From an uncultured Christensenella sp. (lineage in GTDB: Bacteria; Bacillota; Clostridia; Christensenellales; Borkfalkiaceae): 20,364 nucleotides of DNA. A program made the position numbers and the translations under genes. This document shows positions 1-7,448 of this stretch, in pieces (position 1 is the stretch's first letter; each line of letters starts with the position of its first letter). The notes beneath the pieces are model-generated. The model was given only the letters and a program-made list of their open reading frames with translations, was not told the origin of the DNA and made no database searches. Location of the stretch: NCBI GenBank assembly GCA_910586035.1, contig CAJUHT010000024.1:1-20364 (forward strand). Reading direction: 5' to 3'.

Positions 1-1112
1 CCGAACCCGAGCCTGAGCCCGAACCCGAGCCTGAGCCCGAACCCGAGCCTGAGCCTGAGCCCGAACCCGAACCCGAACCCGAACCCGAGCCCGAACCCGA
101 GCCCGAACCCGAGCCCGAGGATGAAGAAGAGGATGATCTTGAAGAGGAAGAACCTGAGGAAGAGGGTGATAACGAGGAGTCACTTCCCCTGTCAGAATCA
201 GATGACGAGGCTTTCGGAATATTAATCGGTAAAGACGAAAGCGTGGGGCTTGCGATAGTTGTACGGTATAAAAAATCGTTTACGGCAAAACTTATTCAAT
301 CTTCGGACGATGTTAAAGGTTATTACACCGAATTAAAAAATGAGGTTTTAAGTTACGAAAAGACCAGGAGCCGAGTTTCTTGGAACTATGACAGCATAAA
401 TGCGGGCAGAGCTCAGTTCGCAAAATTTGTAATACGCGGCAAGACGCTCTGTATGTATCTTGCGCTTGACCCCGACGAATATGAGGGAACAAAGTATAAA
501 GTTGTTCGGTCCTTTGCAAAAAGATATGCCGAAGTGCCGTGCCTGTATCGTATCAAGAATACCCGCAGACTTAAATATGCGGTAGACCTTATAAAAGCCG
601 CCGCCGAAAAAGCGGGATTAAGTGCAGGTGAAAATGCGGGCGTAGATTATTATCAGCCTTACGATACAACGGAATCGCTTGTACAGCGCGAATTAATTAA
701 AGAGCTTGTTTCTAAAGAAGATTATGAGGCGTTTATGCGTAAGTACAGCCGACGTCAAGTTGACAAGAACCGTCGTGAATTTATCTCCGCGGCTGAGGTC
801 AATAGCATTATTGACGACGAGGTGGCTATGTCCCTTGTCGAAAATGTTGAAGACGCAACGGCTCCCAAGCTTTCCAAGAGCGGTAAAAAAGGTATAATTA
901 ACGTTGACACGCTTTCAGCAAACTTCGAGAAGAATGAAATTGTCAATATCGAAACGCTTAAAGAAAAACAGTTAATTCCCGCTTCTGTTGGTTATATTAA
1001 GGTGCTTGCCCGCGGATCGCTTTCAAAGCCTTTGATTGTAGAAGCGCAGGATTTTTCGCTTGAAGCAATAAAAATGATTGCCTTGACGGGCGGAAAAGTC
1101 AAAAAAGTTTAA
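1..1112 (+). CDS. Partial protein with Pro-Glu repeat, uncharacterised domain and uL15-like C-terminus
   Basis: The gene enters from the left edge; codons start at base 3 and run open to the TAA at 1110-1112. The first GTG inside it (243) is in frame with the repeat and is probably not the true start. Seen in order: 39 alternating Glu/Pro residues (bases 3-119), an Asp/Glu-rich linker (120-242), a basic/aromatic domain (about 250-620, containing RYKKSFTAKLIQ and the IRGKTLCMYLALDPDEY stretch), a lysine-rich helical linker, and a last ~75 residues (about 890-1112) that align by eye with the C-terminal half of ribosomal protein uL15 (pattern INVDTL, NIETLKEKQLI, VLARGSLSKPLIVEA, GGKV). The genuine uL15 N-terminal glycine-rich region is absent, so this is a fusion or an ancient borrowing, not rplO. 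Function unknown; the acidic Pro-Glu tract suggests an extended spacer. A hairpin terminator follows at 1130. Confidence 0.85.
   Translation, partial: EPEPEPEPEPEPEPEPEPEPEPEPEPEPEPEPEPEPEPEDEEEDDLEEEEPEEEGDNEESLPLSESDDEAFGILIGKDESVGLAIVVRYKKSFTAKLIQSSDDVKGYYTELKNEVLSYEKTRSRVSWNYDSINAGRAQFAKFVIRGKTLCMYLALDPDEYEGTKYKVVRSFAKRYAEVPCLYRIKNTRRLKYAVDLIKAAAEKAGLSAGENAGVDYYQPYDTTESLVQRELIKELVSKEDYEAFMRKYSRRQVDKNRREFISAAEVNSIIDDEVAMSLVENVEDATAPKLSKSGKKGIINVDTLSANFEKNEIVNIETLKEKQLIPASVGYIKVLARGSLSKPLIVEAQDFSLEAIKMIALTGGKVKKV
3..119 (+). repeat. Hexanucleotide GARCCN tandem repeat coding Pro-Glu
   Basis: About 19 tandem copies of a six-base unit (gaaccc/gagccc/gagcct variants) extend beyond the left edge. 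Because the unit is six bases, copy-number change would lengthen or shorten the protein tract without shifting the frame. Third-base variation between copies shows that the array is not freshly expanded. Confidence 0.95.
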
Positions 1113-1129
1113 TTATTTAATAATTTAAT

Positions 1130-1162
1130 AAAACGGTCGCTTGTGTTGCAAGCGGCTGTTTT
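1130..1162 (+). terminator. Rho-independent terminator after the uL15-like gene
   Basis: A 14-bp stem (aaaacggtcgcttg against caagcggctgtttt, with G-U pairs) encloses the five-base loop tgttg, and the 3' arm ends in T residues. It lies 17 bases after the TAA of the uL15-like gene. Confidence 0.8.
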
Positions 1163-1256
1163 GTTGTGTCAGGCAAAATAAAATATTTATACAGACTTGT
1201 GTCGTCGCATAAGGCGTTCAGCGACTATTAGGGCGCGTAACTTAGCGTATGTCTTT

Positions 1257-1598
1257 TTAATGCCCTGTTTCAAAAAACGTCAATTTAAAATCGGCAGGGA
1301 AATATATTGTATATAAACTGTCGCAACTATACGATTCGCCCGTGCAGTGCCAGATATATTCTTCGTCCCAATTCGGGTAATAATCGTTTGGAATATGCAG
1401 GCAGCAATCATTATGCGTTCTTATTCCGTCCTCAAGCTCGGTGTTTCTCTCGGCGGAAAAACCTCTGTCGAACTCCTTTTTTGTATATGACTGTAAAAAT
1501 TCCGTAGGCTCGGCTTTAAGCTGTATTACCGCGTAATGGGGCGCATAGCCCGTAAAGGTTTCGCCCGACACGTCGCAGACGATTTCATAGTCGGTCAA
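1257..1598 (-). CDS. Hypothetical acidic 113-aa protein, possibly an N-terminally truncated remnant
   Basis: The minus-strand frame starts at a TTG (1598) and ends at 1257. The product is acidic and rich in Tyr, Trp and Cys, with no membrane segment or signal peptide; I do not recognise the family. No good ribosome site precedes the TTG. The frame stays open another 16 codons upstream (to a stop at 1647-1649) with protein-like content (DRLKGYGVEVQL) but no ATG, GTG or TTG there, so the original start may be lost. No plausible gene lies on the opposite strand. Either a small TTG-initiated protein or the tail of a decayed gene. Confidence 0.45.
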   Translation of the reverse strand: MTDYEIVCDVSGETFTGYAPHYAVIQLKAEPTEFLQSYTKKEFDRGFSAERNTELEDGIRTHNDCCLHIPNDYYPNWDEEYIWHCTGESYSCDSLYTIYFPADFKLTFFETGH

Positions 1599-1927
1599 TA
1601 GCTGTACTTCGACGCCGTAACCTTTTAGTCTATCAATAACAGTATACTAAAATTACCAATATTTTCCAATTCGGTTTATGCGCGTTTTGCTGGATTTGTT
1701 ATGACTTGCTGATATTTAGTCCTGTCAACTCATAAATACTGCTAATTATAGTTTGATAGAATGTAGGTAGTGTAGTTGTTTCGTTTAAAGTAGAAACAAA
1801 CGCAGATATGGTTTTTACATTTGTGTTTACTGCTGAATTGCTTGCATCTGTGGCTTTAATTCCAGCTATGGCAGTGATATACTTGAAGTTTCTATGGACT
1901 ATTTGTACGGCAGAAATTGAGGGCGGT
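1599..1927. other. Gene-poor stretch, nothing firmly supported
   Basis: This 329-base AT-rich interval has short open frames on both strands (a 78-codon minus frame at 1699-1935, and a plus frame from 1808 that runs into the small gene at 1928). Neither has a convincing ribosome site or recognisable motif, and both cannot be real. The plus frame 1808-1927 would encode two hydrophobic stretches. Most likely decayed sequence next to the tRNA-Ser locus. Confidence 0.4.
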
Positions 1928-2213
1928 ATGGACAAGTTTATTAAAGCACAACTTTTTGACGCTCATAGTAGGGTTAATAAGGGATTTAATGAAATGCTTA
2001 CAGTTTGCAAACAATTAAAATCCGATATTCCTATGCATTCTGAAAACGAAAAACGGTTAAATGCTTTGCTTGATAAGGTTACAAAAGAATTTATCAACAG
2101 AAACCGTTTCTCAACTGACAAAAATAACAGTTGAAGATTTAATCGCTTTTGAAACTGACAAGAAAGTTCCAATGGAAGAAGAGAAACAAATTCTCTTTGA
2201 TTTTTTAAAATAG
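1928..2213 (+). pseudogene. Small helical hypothetical gene, apparently frameshifted
   Basis: ATG 1928 follows a gagggcgg ribosome site and opens a charged helical protein (starts MDKFIKAQLFDAHSRV). The frame stops at 2134, but the +1 frame from about 2103 continues with well-formed coding sequence (SQLTKITVEDLIAFETDKK, then a PMEEE segment and FDFLK) to TAG 2211-2213. A one-base shift near 2090-2105 would join them into one protein of roughly 94 residues. The join is inferred from composition and continuity, not homology. It lies beyond the 3' end of tRNA-Ser, a common landing zone for integrative elements, so decay of mobile cargo is plausible. Confidence 0.4.
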
Positions 2214-2295
2214 CTTACACTCATATCCATTTCTAAAATATCTCTCGGTAGTTGCCTTACTCCTTAATCGGTGTGGGGCAATTATCAATTTAATA

Positions 2296-2328
2296 GAAAA
2301 AATCGCTCTCAACTATTAGCTAAGAGCG
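2296..2328 (-). terminator. Hairpin with T-tract on the minus strand
   Basis: The arms cgctct (2304-2309) and agagcg (2323-2328) pair around a 13-base loop. On the minus strand the hairpin is followed by TTTTTT (2302 down to 2297). It could end the minus-strand transcript from tRNA-Ser. Confidence 0.5.
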
Positions 2329-2348
2329 AATTTGATTAAACAATGGGT

Positions 2349-2368
2349 TTTGGTACAAATTTGGTACA
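2349..2368. repeat. Tandem 9-bp repeat TTTGGTACA, possible recombinase site remnant
   Basis: TTTGGTACA occurs at 2349-2357 and again at 2360-2368, separated by AA. Short direct repeats near the 3' end of a tRNA gene can be arm-type binding sites of tyrosine recombinases, but no integrase is left here, so the role is a guess. Confidence 0.35.
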
Positions 2369-2418
2369 CTAAGAAATCGTTTATTAAATTTATATTTCTT
2401 TGTTAATAATTTTTAGAA

Positions 2419-2457
2419 GCTTGACGAGATATATTGTATTAGTATATCTCGCCAAGC
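2419..2457 (-). terminator. Long hairpin just downstream of tRNA-Ser
   Basis: A 15-bp stem (gcttgacgagatata with tatatctcgccaagc) has a nine-base loop. The one imperfect pair is G-U when read on the minus strand and A-C on the plus strand, which favours a minus-strand RNA. It begins 10 bases past the CCA end of tRNA-Ser. The following T-run is weak, so it may be a processing or stability hairpin, with the T-rich hairpin at 2296-2328 as the actual terminator. Confidence 0.5.
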
Positions 2458-2466
2458 CCCATATAT

Positions 2467-2556
2467 TGGCGCAGAGGAGAGGATTCGAACCTCCGTACGT
2501 ATTCCTACGTAACACGATTTCGAGTCGTGCGCATTCGACCACTCTGCCACCTCTGC
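2467..2556 (-). tRNA. tRNA-Ser (anticodon CGA), CCA encoded
   Basis: Read on the minus strand, the acceptor gcagagg (from 2556) pairs with cctctgc. The anticodon stem cacga/tcgtg holds the loop ctcgaaa, giving anticodon CGA, which reads UCG serine codons. A long variable arm (tacgta/tacgta) is typical of class II tRNA-Ser, and the T arm contains ggttcgaatcc. The discriminator is G and the CCA end is encoded in the DNA (2467-2469). Confidence 0.97.
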
Positions 2557-2686
2557 AACAAGCTATTACAGTTTATAACAAATACGATTAAAATTCAAGC
2601 GTTTTTACGTATAAATTGAAAAAATTTATCGGGAGGGGGCGGAAGTAAATTGTTAAATGTAAAAAATTTTCGTTTTATCACATAGG

Positions 2687-2720
2687 TTTCACATTTCTTG
2701 TTACGGAGATTTCACATTTC
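2687..2720. repeat. Direct repeat TTTCACATTTC x2, candidate operator
   Basis: The 11-mer TTTCACATTTC occurs at 2687-2697 and 2710-2720, 23 bp apart start to start (about two helical turns), just upstream of the ABC operon promoter. TTGTTACG also occurs twice (2698-2705, 2737-2744). Same-face direct repeats upstream of a -35 box fit an activator site. No regulator gene is visible nearby. Confidence 0.45.
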
Positions 2721-2748
2721 ATAAATATAATGATGTTTGTTACGACAT

Positions 2749-2777
2749 TTGACAAAAATAATTTATTTTAGTAAAAT
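2749..2777 (+). promoter_or_regulatory. Sigma-A promoter of the ABC exporter operon
   Basis: TTGACA (2749-2754), a 17-bp spacer and TAAAAT (2772-2777). Transcription should start near 2784, about 29 bases before the ATG at 2813. The ribosome site agaggtg lies just before that ATG. Confidence 0.8.
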
Positions 2778-2812
2778 GGCTTTCCGTATTCGATTGGAAA
2801 TAGAGGTGTTTA

Positions 2813-4597
2813 ATGTTAAAAACATTGCATAAAAGTTTAAGGGAATACAAAGTTTCCTCCATACTTACCCCCCTGCTTATGGTGGGCGAGGCGGCTATGG
2901 AAATAATAATTCCCTTTTTAATGACTTATCTCATTAAAGAAATAAAGAATATAGGCTCCGAAGGCGGGATACATATAGGCAGGGTAGTGCTGTTCGCCTG
3001 CCTTATGGTGGCAGCCGCAATATTCGCACTGCTGTGCGGACTGCTCGGCGCGCGTCTTTCGGCAAAGGCCTCCTGCGGGTTTGCTCACAATTTAAGGGAA
3101 GATATGTACAACAATCTTCAAAGCTTTTCGTTTGCAAATATCGATAATTATTCCACGTCGAGCCTTATTACGCGTATAACAACCGACGTAACCAATGTGC
3201 AGAACGCCTATCAGATGTGCATAAGAATGCTTGTCCGTGCGCCGATACTCTTTGTTGCGGCGATTATTATGACCTGTCTTATCGAGCCCTCTATGGCGCT
3301 TATCTTCGTGGCGGCGGCGGTAGTGCTGGGCGTAATCGTGGCGATATGTATGTTTAAGGTAATACCCTATTTCCGCACTATGTTCAAAAAGTACGACAAG
3401 CTTAATGAGGTCGTTCAGGAAGATTTAACAGCTATACGGGTAGTAAAATCTTACGTGCGCGAAGAATACGAAACGGAAAAAATGAAGAGGGCTACTCAGG
3501 AAGTTTACGACTATTCCGTAAAGGCTGAAAAAGTGCTTAATTTCTTAATGCCATCCGTACAGTTCGTAATGTACTCCACAATGATTATACTGCTTCTCGT
3601 AGGGTCGGATATGGCAATAAACGGCTGGGGTAACGTTGATTTCTCCAACTTACAGGCTCTAATAACCTACGCTATGCAGATTCTTTCGGGCGTAATTATG
3701 GTGGCTATGTGCCTTAATTTCGTTTCTATGTCAAAGGGTTCGGCGGACCGTATTTGCGAAGTGCTTACCGAGCATACCACTCTGCCCAAGCCCGAACAGC
3801 CTGTAACGGAAGTGGCGGACGGTTCGGTCGATTTCGACGACGTTGATTTCTTCTACTCGCAAAAAGCCGACGTTGCGGTCTTAAAGGATATTACTTTCCA
3901 TATTAAATCCGGCGAAACAGTGGGAATAATAGGCGCTACGGGCAGTGGTAAAACTTCGCTTGTATCACTTATTCCCCGTCTGTACGACGCAACGCAGGGC
4001 TCGGTAAAAGTCGGCGGTGTAGACGTAAAAAATTACAACCTCGATATTCTGCGCAACAGCGTCGCTATGGTTTTGCAAAAAAACGTGCTGTTTTCGGGTA
4101 CAATAGCCGAAAACCTGCGTTGGGGCGACGAAAATGCTACCGATGAAGATTTGCGCCTTGCGGCTAAGCAGGCGTGCGCCGAGGAGTTTATTGAAAATCT
4201 GCCCGGTAAATACGATTACGATTTGGGTCAGGGCGGCGTAAACGTGTCGGGCGGACAGAAGCAGAGGCTCTGCATAGCCCGCGCTATGCTCAAAAAGCCT
4301 AAGGTTATAATTTTCGACGACAGCACTTCTGCGGTCGATACCAAGACGGACGCGCAAATTCGCGCCGCGCTTAAAGCGCACGCGCCGCAGACGACTAAAA
4401 TAATAATTGCCCAACGCGTGGCTTCGGTTGAGGACGCGGATAAAATTATAGTTCTTGACGACGGTAGAATTTGCGGCATAGGCACGCACGACCAGCTGAT
4501 TGTTTCCAACGAAATTTACAGGGAAGTGTACGATTCGCAGGTAAAGGGTAACGACGGAACGGGAAAGAGCATAGAAGGGGGTGAGAACAATGGCTAA
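2813..4597 (+). CDS. ABC exporter half-transporter with degenerate catalytic residues
   Basis: A 594-residue type IV ABC exporter half: six membrane helices (about residues 15-310) followed by an ATP-binding domain. Walker A is GATGSGKT near residues 374-381 and the signature is VSGGQ at 478-482. The Walker B region reads FDDSTSAVD, so Asp503 sits where the catalytic Glu is expected, and the switch His is Gln (IAQR, about 534). These changes match the degenerate subunit of heterodimeric exporters such as TM287 or LmrC, whose partner supplies the active site. The next gene is that partner and overlaps by 8 bases, so the two are co-translated. Substrate unknown; drugs, lipids or peptides are typical for the family. 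ATG 2813 is preceded by agaggtg and a strong promoter. Confidence 0.95.
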   Translation: MLKTLHKSLREYKVSSILTPLLMVGEAAMEIIIPFLMTYLIKEIKNIGSEGGIHIGRVVLFACLMVAAAIFALLCGLLGARLSAKASCGFAHNLREDMYNNLQSFSFANIDNYSTSSLITRITTDVTNVQNAYQMCIRMLVRAPILFVAAIIMTCLIEPSMALIFVAAAVVLGVIVAICMFKVIPYFRTMFKKYDKLNEVVQEDLTAIRVVKSYVREEYETEKMKRATQEVYDYSVKAEKVLNFLMPSVQFVMYSTMIILLLVGSDMAINGWGNVDFSNLQALITYAMQILSGVIMVAMCLNFVSMSKGSADRICEVLTEHTTLPKPEQPVTEVADGSVDFDDVDFFYSQKADVAVLKDITFHIKSGETVGIIGATGSGKTSLVSLIPRLYDATQGSVKVGGVDVKNYNLDILRNSVAMVLQKNVLFSGTIAENLRWGDENATDEDLRLAAKQACAEEFIENLPGKYDYDLGQGGVNVSGGQKQRLCIARAMLKKPKVIIFDDSTSAVDTKTDAQIRAALKAHAPQTTKIIIAQRVASVEDADKIIVLDDGRICGIGTHDQLIVSNEIYREVYDSQVKGNDGTGKSIEGGENNG

Positions 4598-6509
4598 CGC
4601 TATGGGCGGAATGCGCGGCGGTATCCAAGGCGGCAAAAAAGCCAAGGCGCCGAAAAAGACTTTAAAAAGGCTTTTGGCGTATAGTTTCTCGCACTATAAA
4701 GTTGCAATGGTTTTTGTCATTCTCGGCGTTATTATATCCGCTTCGGCAAATGCCGCGGGGTCGGCTCTGCTTGCGCCGATAATTACGGAGCTTACTCCCG
4801 AGGGCGGAGTATTCAATGCGGATTGGCACAAAATTGTTCTTTACGTGATAGCGATGGGCGGTATATACGTTGCGGGCGCGCTGTGCGTGTTTATGTACAA
4901 CCGAATTATTATGTACATTGCAAACGGTACTTTGAAAAGACTTAGAAACGATATGTTCGAAAAGATGCATACGCTTCCTTTAAAGTATTTCGATACGCAT
5001 ACTCACGGCGATTTGATGAGTTTGTACACAAACGACGTGGACACAATGCGCCAGCTGCTTTCACAGACAATACCACAGCTCGTATCCTCTGCGGTTACGA
5101 TTATCGCAGTGCTTTCGATGATGTTGTTTTACAGCTTTACGCTTACCGTGCTTATGTTCGTTATGCTGTTTATAATGGTTATGGGAATTAAGTCGGTTGG
5201 CGCCAAATCTGCGAAAAATTTCGTTCGCCAGCAACAGGCGCTCGGCGCGCTTAACGGCTATGTGGAGGAGATGACCGAGGGGCAGAAGGTTATAAAAGTT
5301 TTCTGCCACGAACAGAAAGCGCGCGAGCAGTTCAAGGTGTTGAACGACGAGTTGAACATTGCGGGCAGAGACGCCAATACCTATGCTTTTATAATGGGAC
5401 CTATGACCAACAATATTGGTTACTTCCAATATATATTTGTGGCAATTATAGGTTTGGTGTTGATTTTAACGGGCAACCAGTTCTGGCTTTTATCCGGCTA
5501 CGGCGCTATAAACGGACTGACCGTCGCCACTTGCGTGGGTGTATTGGTATCCTTTTTGGGCTATTCGCGTTCGTTCAATATGCCTATACAGCAGGTGGCA
5601 ATGCAGTTCAATTCAATCGTTATGGCGCTTGCAGGCGCGGAAAGAATTTTTGAAATGACCGATTCCCAGCCGGAAGATAAGGGCGGCGACATTGCGCTCA
5701 CTTTCGGTGAAAGCCGGCAGGGCGGCTGGGCTTGGAAAAAGCCTTTAAGCGACGGCAGTTTTGAGTTTATACCTTTGATGGGCGATATTCGTTTTAACAA
5801 CGTTGTGTTCGGTTACAACGAGGACAAGGTAATTCTTAAAAACATAAGCTTGTACGCAAAACCGGGGCAAAAGATTGCATTCGTAGGCGCGACGGGCGCG
5901 GGTAAAACTACTATTACCAACCTTATAAACCGTTTCTATGACATTCAGTCGGGTGAAATTACCTACGACGGCATAAACATACGCGACATTAAAAAGAGCG
6001 ACTTGCGCCGTTCGCTCGGCATAGTATTGCAGGATACGCACTTATTTTCGGGCACGGTAATTGATAATATCCGTTACGGCAGACTTAACGCTACTGACGA
6101 GGAGTGCATAAGGGCGGCAAAGCTTGCCAATGCCGACAGCTTTATAGTGCATCTACCCGAAGGGTATCAGACGGAAATAAAGGGGGACGGCTCAAACCTT
6201 TCGCAGGGTCAGCGCCAGCTTCTCGCCATAGCGCGCGCTATGGTTTCCGATTGCCCCGTTCTTATTTTGGACGAAGCTACTTCGTCTATCGACACCCGTA
6301 CAGAAAAACTTATAGAAAACGGTATGGATAAACTTATGGAGGGCAGAACGGTATTCGTTATTGCTCACAGGCTTTCAACCGTTAGAAACAGTCAGGCGAT
6401 TATGGTGTTGGAGCAGGGCGAGATTATAGAGCGCGGCAGCCACGACCAGTTAATTGAACAGCGCGGAAAGTACTATCAGCTGTATACAGGCGCTTTTGAA
6501 CTCGAATAA
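4590..6509 (+). CDS. ABC exporter half-transporter, catalytically competent partner
   Basis: I chose ATG 4590 over the in-frame GTG 4581 because the ribosome site aagggggtga lies directly upstream; this start overlaps the preceding gene by 8 bases (ATGGCTAA). The 639-residue product has a glycine/lysine-rich N-terminus, six membrane helices and an ATP-binding domain with Walker A GATGAGKT (about 433-440), Walker B LILDEATSSID with catalytic Glu562, and switch His593 (IAHR). The signature is LSQGQ rather than LSGGQ, the variant paired with a degenerate partner Walker B, as in TM288. A ~35-residue linker before the ATP-binding domain (containing GWAWKKPLSDG) is common in Firmicutes homologues. 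Together with the upstream gene this makes an asymmetric heterodimeric exporter with one full ATPase site. Confidence 0.95.
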   Translation: MANAMGGMRGGIQGGKKAKAPKKTLKRLLAYSFSHYKVAMVFVILGVIISASANAAGSALLAPIITELTPEGGVFNADWHKIVLYVIAMGGIYVAGALCVFMYNRIIMYIANGTLKRLRNDMFEKMHTLPLKYFDTHTHGDLMSLYTNDVDTMRQLLSQTIPQLVSSAVTIIAVLSMMLFYSFTLTVLMFVMLFIMVMGIKSVGAKSAKNFVRQQQALGALNGYVEEMTEGQKVIKVFCHEQKAREQFKVLNDELNIAGRDANTYAFIMGPMTNNIGYFQYIFVAIIGLVLILTGNQFWLLSGYGAINGLTVATCVGVLVSFLGYSRSFNMPIQQVAMQFNSIVMALAGAERIFEMTDSQPEDKGGDIALTFGESRQGGWAWKKPLSDGSFEFIPLMGDIRFNNVVFGYNEDKVILKNISLYAKPGQKIAFVGATGAGKTTITNLINRFYDIQSGEITYDGINIRDIKKSDLRRSLGIVLQDTHLFSGTVIDNIRYGRLNATDEECIRAAKLANADSFIVHLPEGYQTEIKGDGSNLSQGQRQLLAIARAMVSDCPVLILDEATSSIDTRTEKLIENGMDKLMEGRTVFVIAHRLSTVRNSQAIMVLEQGEIIERGSHDQLIEQRGKYYQLYTGAFELE

Positions 6510-6516
6510 ACCAAGT

Positions 6517-6549
6517 AATACGGGACTTCGTCGTTCCGTATTATTTTTA
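6517..6549 (+). terminator. Rho-independent terminator of the ABC operon
   Basis: The stem aatacgggac pairs with gttccgtatt (one wobble) around ttcgtc and is followed by a T-rich run. It begins 7 bases after the second ABC gene. Confidence 0.85.
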
Positions 6550-6555
6550 ATTTAT

Positions 6556-6583
6556 TTGTTGATTGGTCAACAAAAATTGTTGA
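6556..6583. promoter_or_regulatory. Palindromic candidate operator overlapping a -35 box
   Basis: TTGTTGA (6556-6562), ttgg, TCAACAA (6567-6573) forms a perfect 7-bp inverted repeat. A third identical half-site TTGTTGA (6577-6583) overlaps the -35 element of the next promoter. This layout suits a dimeric repressor with an extra half-site; the regulator is not identified. Confidence 0.45.
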
Positions 6584-6608
6584 CAGTTGCTGATAACGGG
6601 AGTATTAT
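6580..6608 (+). promoter_or_regulatory. Sigma-A promoter of the AIG1-like gene
   Basis: TTGACA (6580-6585), a 17-bp spacer and TATTAT (6603-6608). The predicted transcript start near 6615 falls on the in-frame TTG at 6614, which rules that codon out and supports ATG 6644. Confidence 0.8.
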
Positions 6609-6643
6609 AGCTATTGGCAAAATCAAATAAAGGAAGTAACAAT

Positions 6644-7357
6644 ATGAACGATAATTTATTTACTCAGATGATTTACCGCATAGTTTTCTGCGTTATATCC
6701 GCGCTTGCCTGCGTGCTTACACTGGGGTACTTTACGCACACTTTCGGTAACGACAGTTTTACGTTTTCAAACGATTTTTGGCTGTTCTACACAAATATTT
6801 CCAACTATTTCTGTTTCGGCGTAGGCGTTGCAACCTGCGCGGCTACCGTAAAGAGGGTTAAGGGGGGAGAAACGCGCGGTTTCGTCAGCCCCTGCAAAAC
6901 GCTTAAATTCTGCACGACGGTAATGATTTTGGTTACGTTTTTAGTCTACGTTTCCCTCCTCGGCGACCTCGGCTCCTGGTCGTTTTGGAACGCGCTCGGC
7001 AACCTTACTTATCACGTGGCGGTGCCCATACTTTTCATAGTCGACTGGGCGCTTTTCGACGAGCATAAGTCGGTTAAGATTTTAGACCCGCTCAAAGCGT
7101 GGATTATACCTCTGATTTACGTTGTGTACATACTCATATACGGCGCGGTGTTCAAGGCGGTTACGGGCAACGAATTCAGCTATCCGTACTTTTTCTTAAA
7201 CGTAAATAAACTCGGCTACGGCGGTGTCTGCGTGTGGGTAGTAATACTGTTGCTTATCTTTGCAGTGTTAAGCTATATAATGTTTATCTACGATAAGCTC
7301 GTAAAGGACGAAAACGGCAAGTGGAAGCTTGATTTTAAAGGAATTAAGTTGATTTAA
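6644..7357 (+). CDS. AIG1/FAR-17a (Pr6Pr)-like integral membrane protein
   Basis: A 237-residue protein with about six membrane helices. Start ATG 6644 has the ribosome site aggaag 7 bases upstream; the upstream in-frame TTG coincides with the expected transcript start. FYTNISN (Thr50), YHVAVP (His124), then DW in the next helix and YPYFFLN near the C-terminus match the bacterial Pr6Pr branch of the AIG1/FAR-17a family by eye. In animal AIG1 and ADTRP the equivalent Thr and His are the catalytic pair that hydrolyses branched fatty-acid esters of hydroxy fatty acids; whether the bacterial protein does this is inference. Single-gene transcript with its own promoter and a palindromic candidate operator. 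Confidence 0.7.
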   Translation: MNDNLFTQMIYRIVFCVISALACVLTLGYFTHTFGNDSFTFSNDFWLFYTNISNYFCFGVGVATCAATVKRVKGGETRGFVSPCKTLKFCTTVMILVTFLVYVSLLGDLGSWSFWNALGNLTYHVAVPILFIVDWALFDEHKSVKILDPLKAWIIPLIYVVYILIYGAVFKAVTGNEFSYPYFFLNVNKLGYGGVCVWVVILLLIFAVLSYIMFIYDKLVKDENGKWKLDFKGIKLI

Positions 7358-7387
7358 TAGTATTTAAGTGAAATTTTTGTTGTGCGA

Positions 7388-7416
7388 TTGCATTTTTACG
7401 GCGTAAGCGTTATAAT
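7388..7416 (+). promoter_or_regulatory. Sigma-A-like promoter of the Bax-inhibitor-1-like gene
   Basis: A perfect TATAAT (7411-7416) with a weak -35 TTGCAT (7388-7393) at 17-bp spacing. A strong ribosome site cggaggt (7436-7442) precedes ATG 7449. Confidence 0.65.
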
Positions 7417-7448
7417 GTATTCAGTAACTTTGTTTCGGAGGTATTACT

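Noticed and set aside
243..1112. A complete 289-aa gene starting at GTG 243
   Set aside because: The frame is open to the left edge through the Pro-Glu tract and no ribosome site precedes 243; it is an internal codon of a longer protein.
1699..1935. A 78-codon minus-strand frame
   Set aside because: No ribosome site and no recognised family; it competes with the plus frame and the region looks decayed, so it was described but not called.
2400..2591. A 63-codon plus-strand frame
   Set aside because: It reads across the antisense of tRNA-Ser.
3965..4645. A 226-codon minus-strand frame
   Set aside because: It lies opposite the conserved ATP-binding domain of the first ABC gene and has no family motif or ribosome site.
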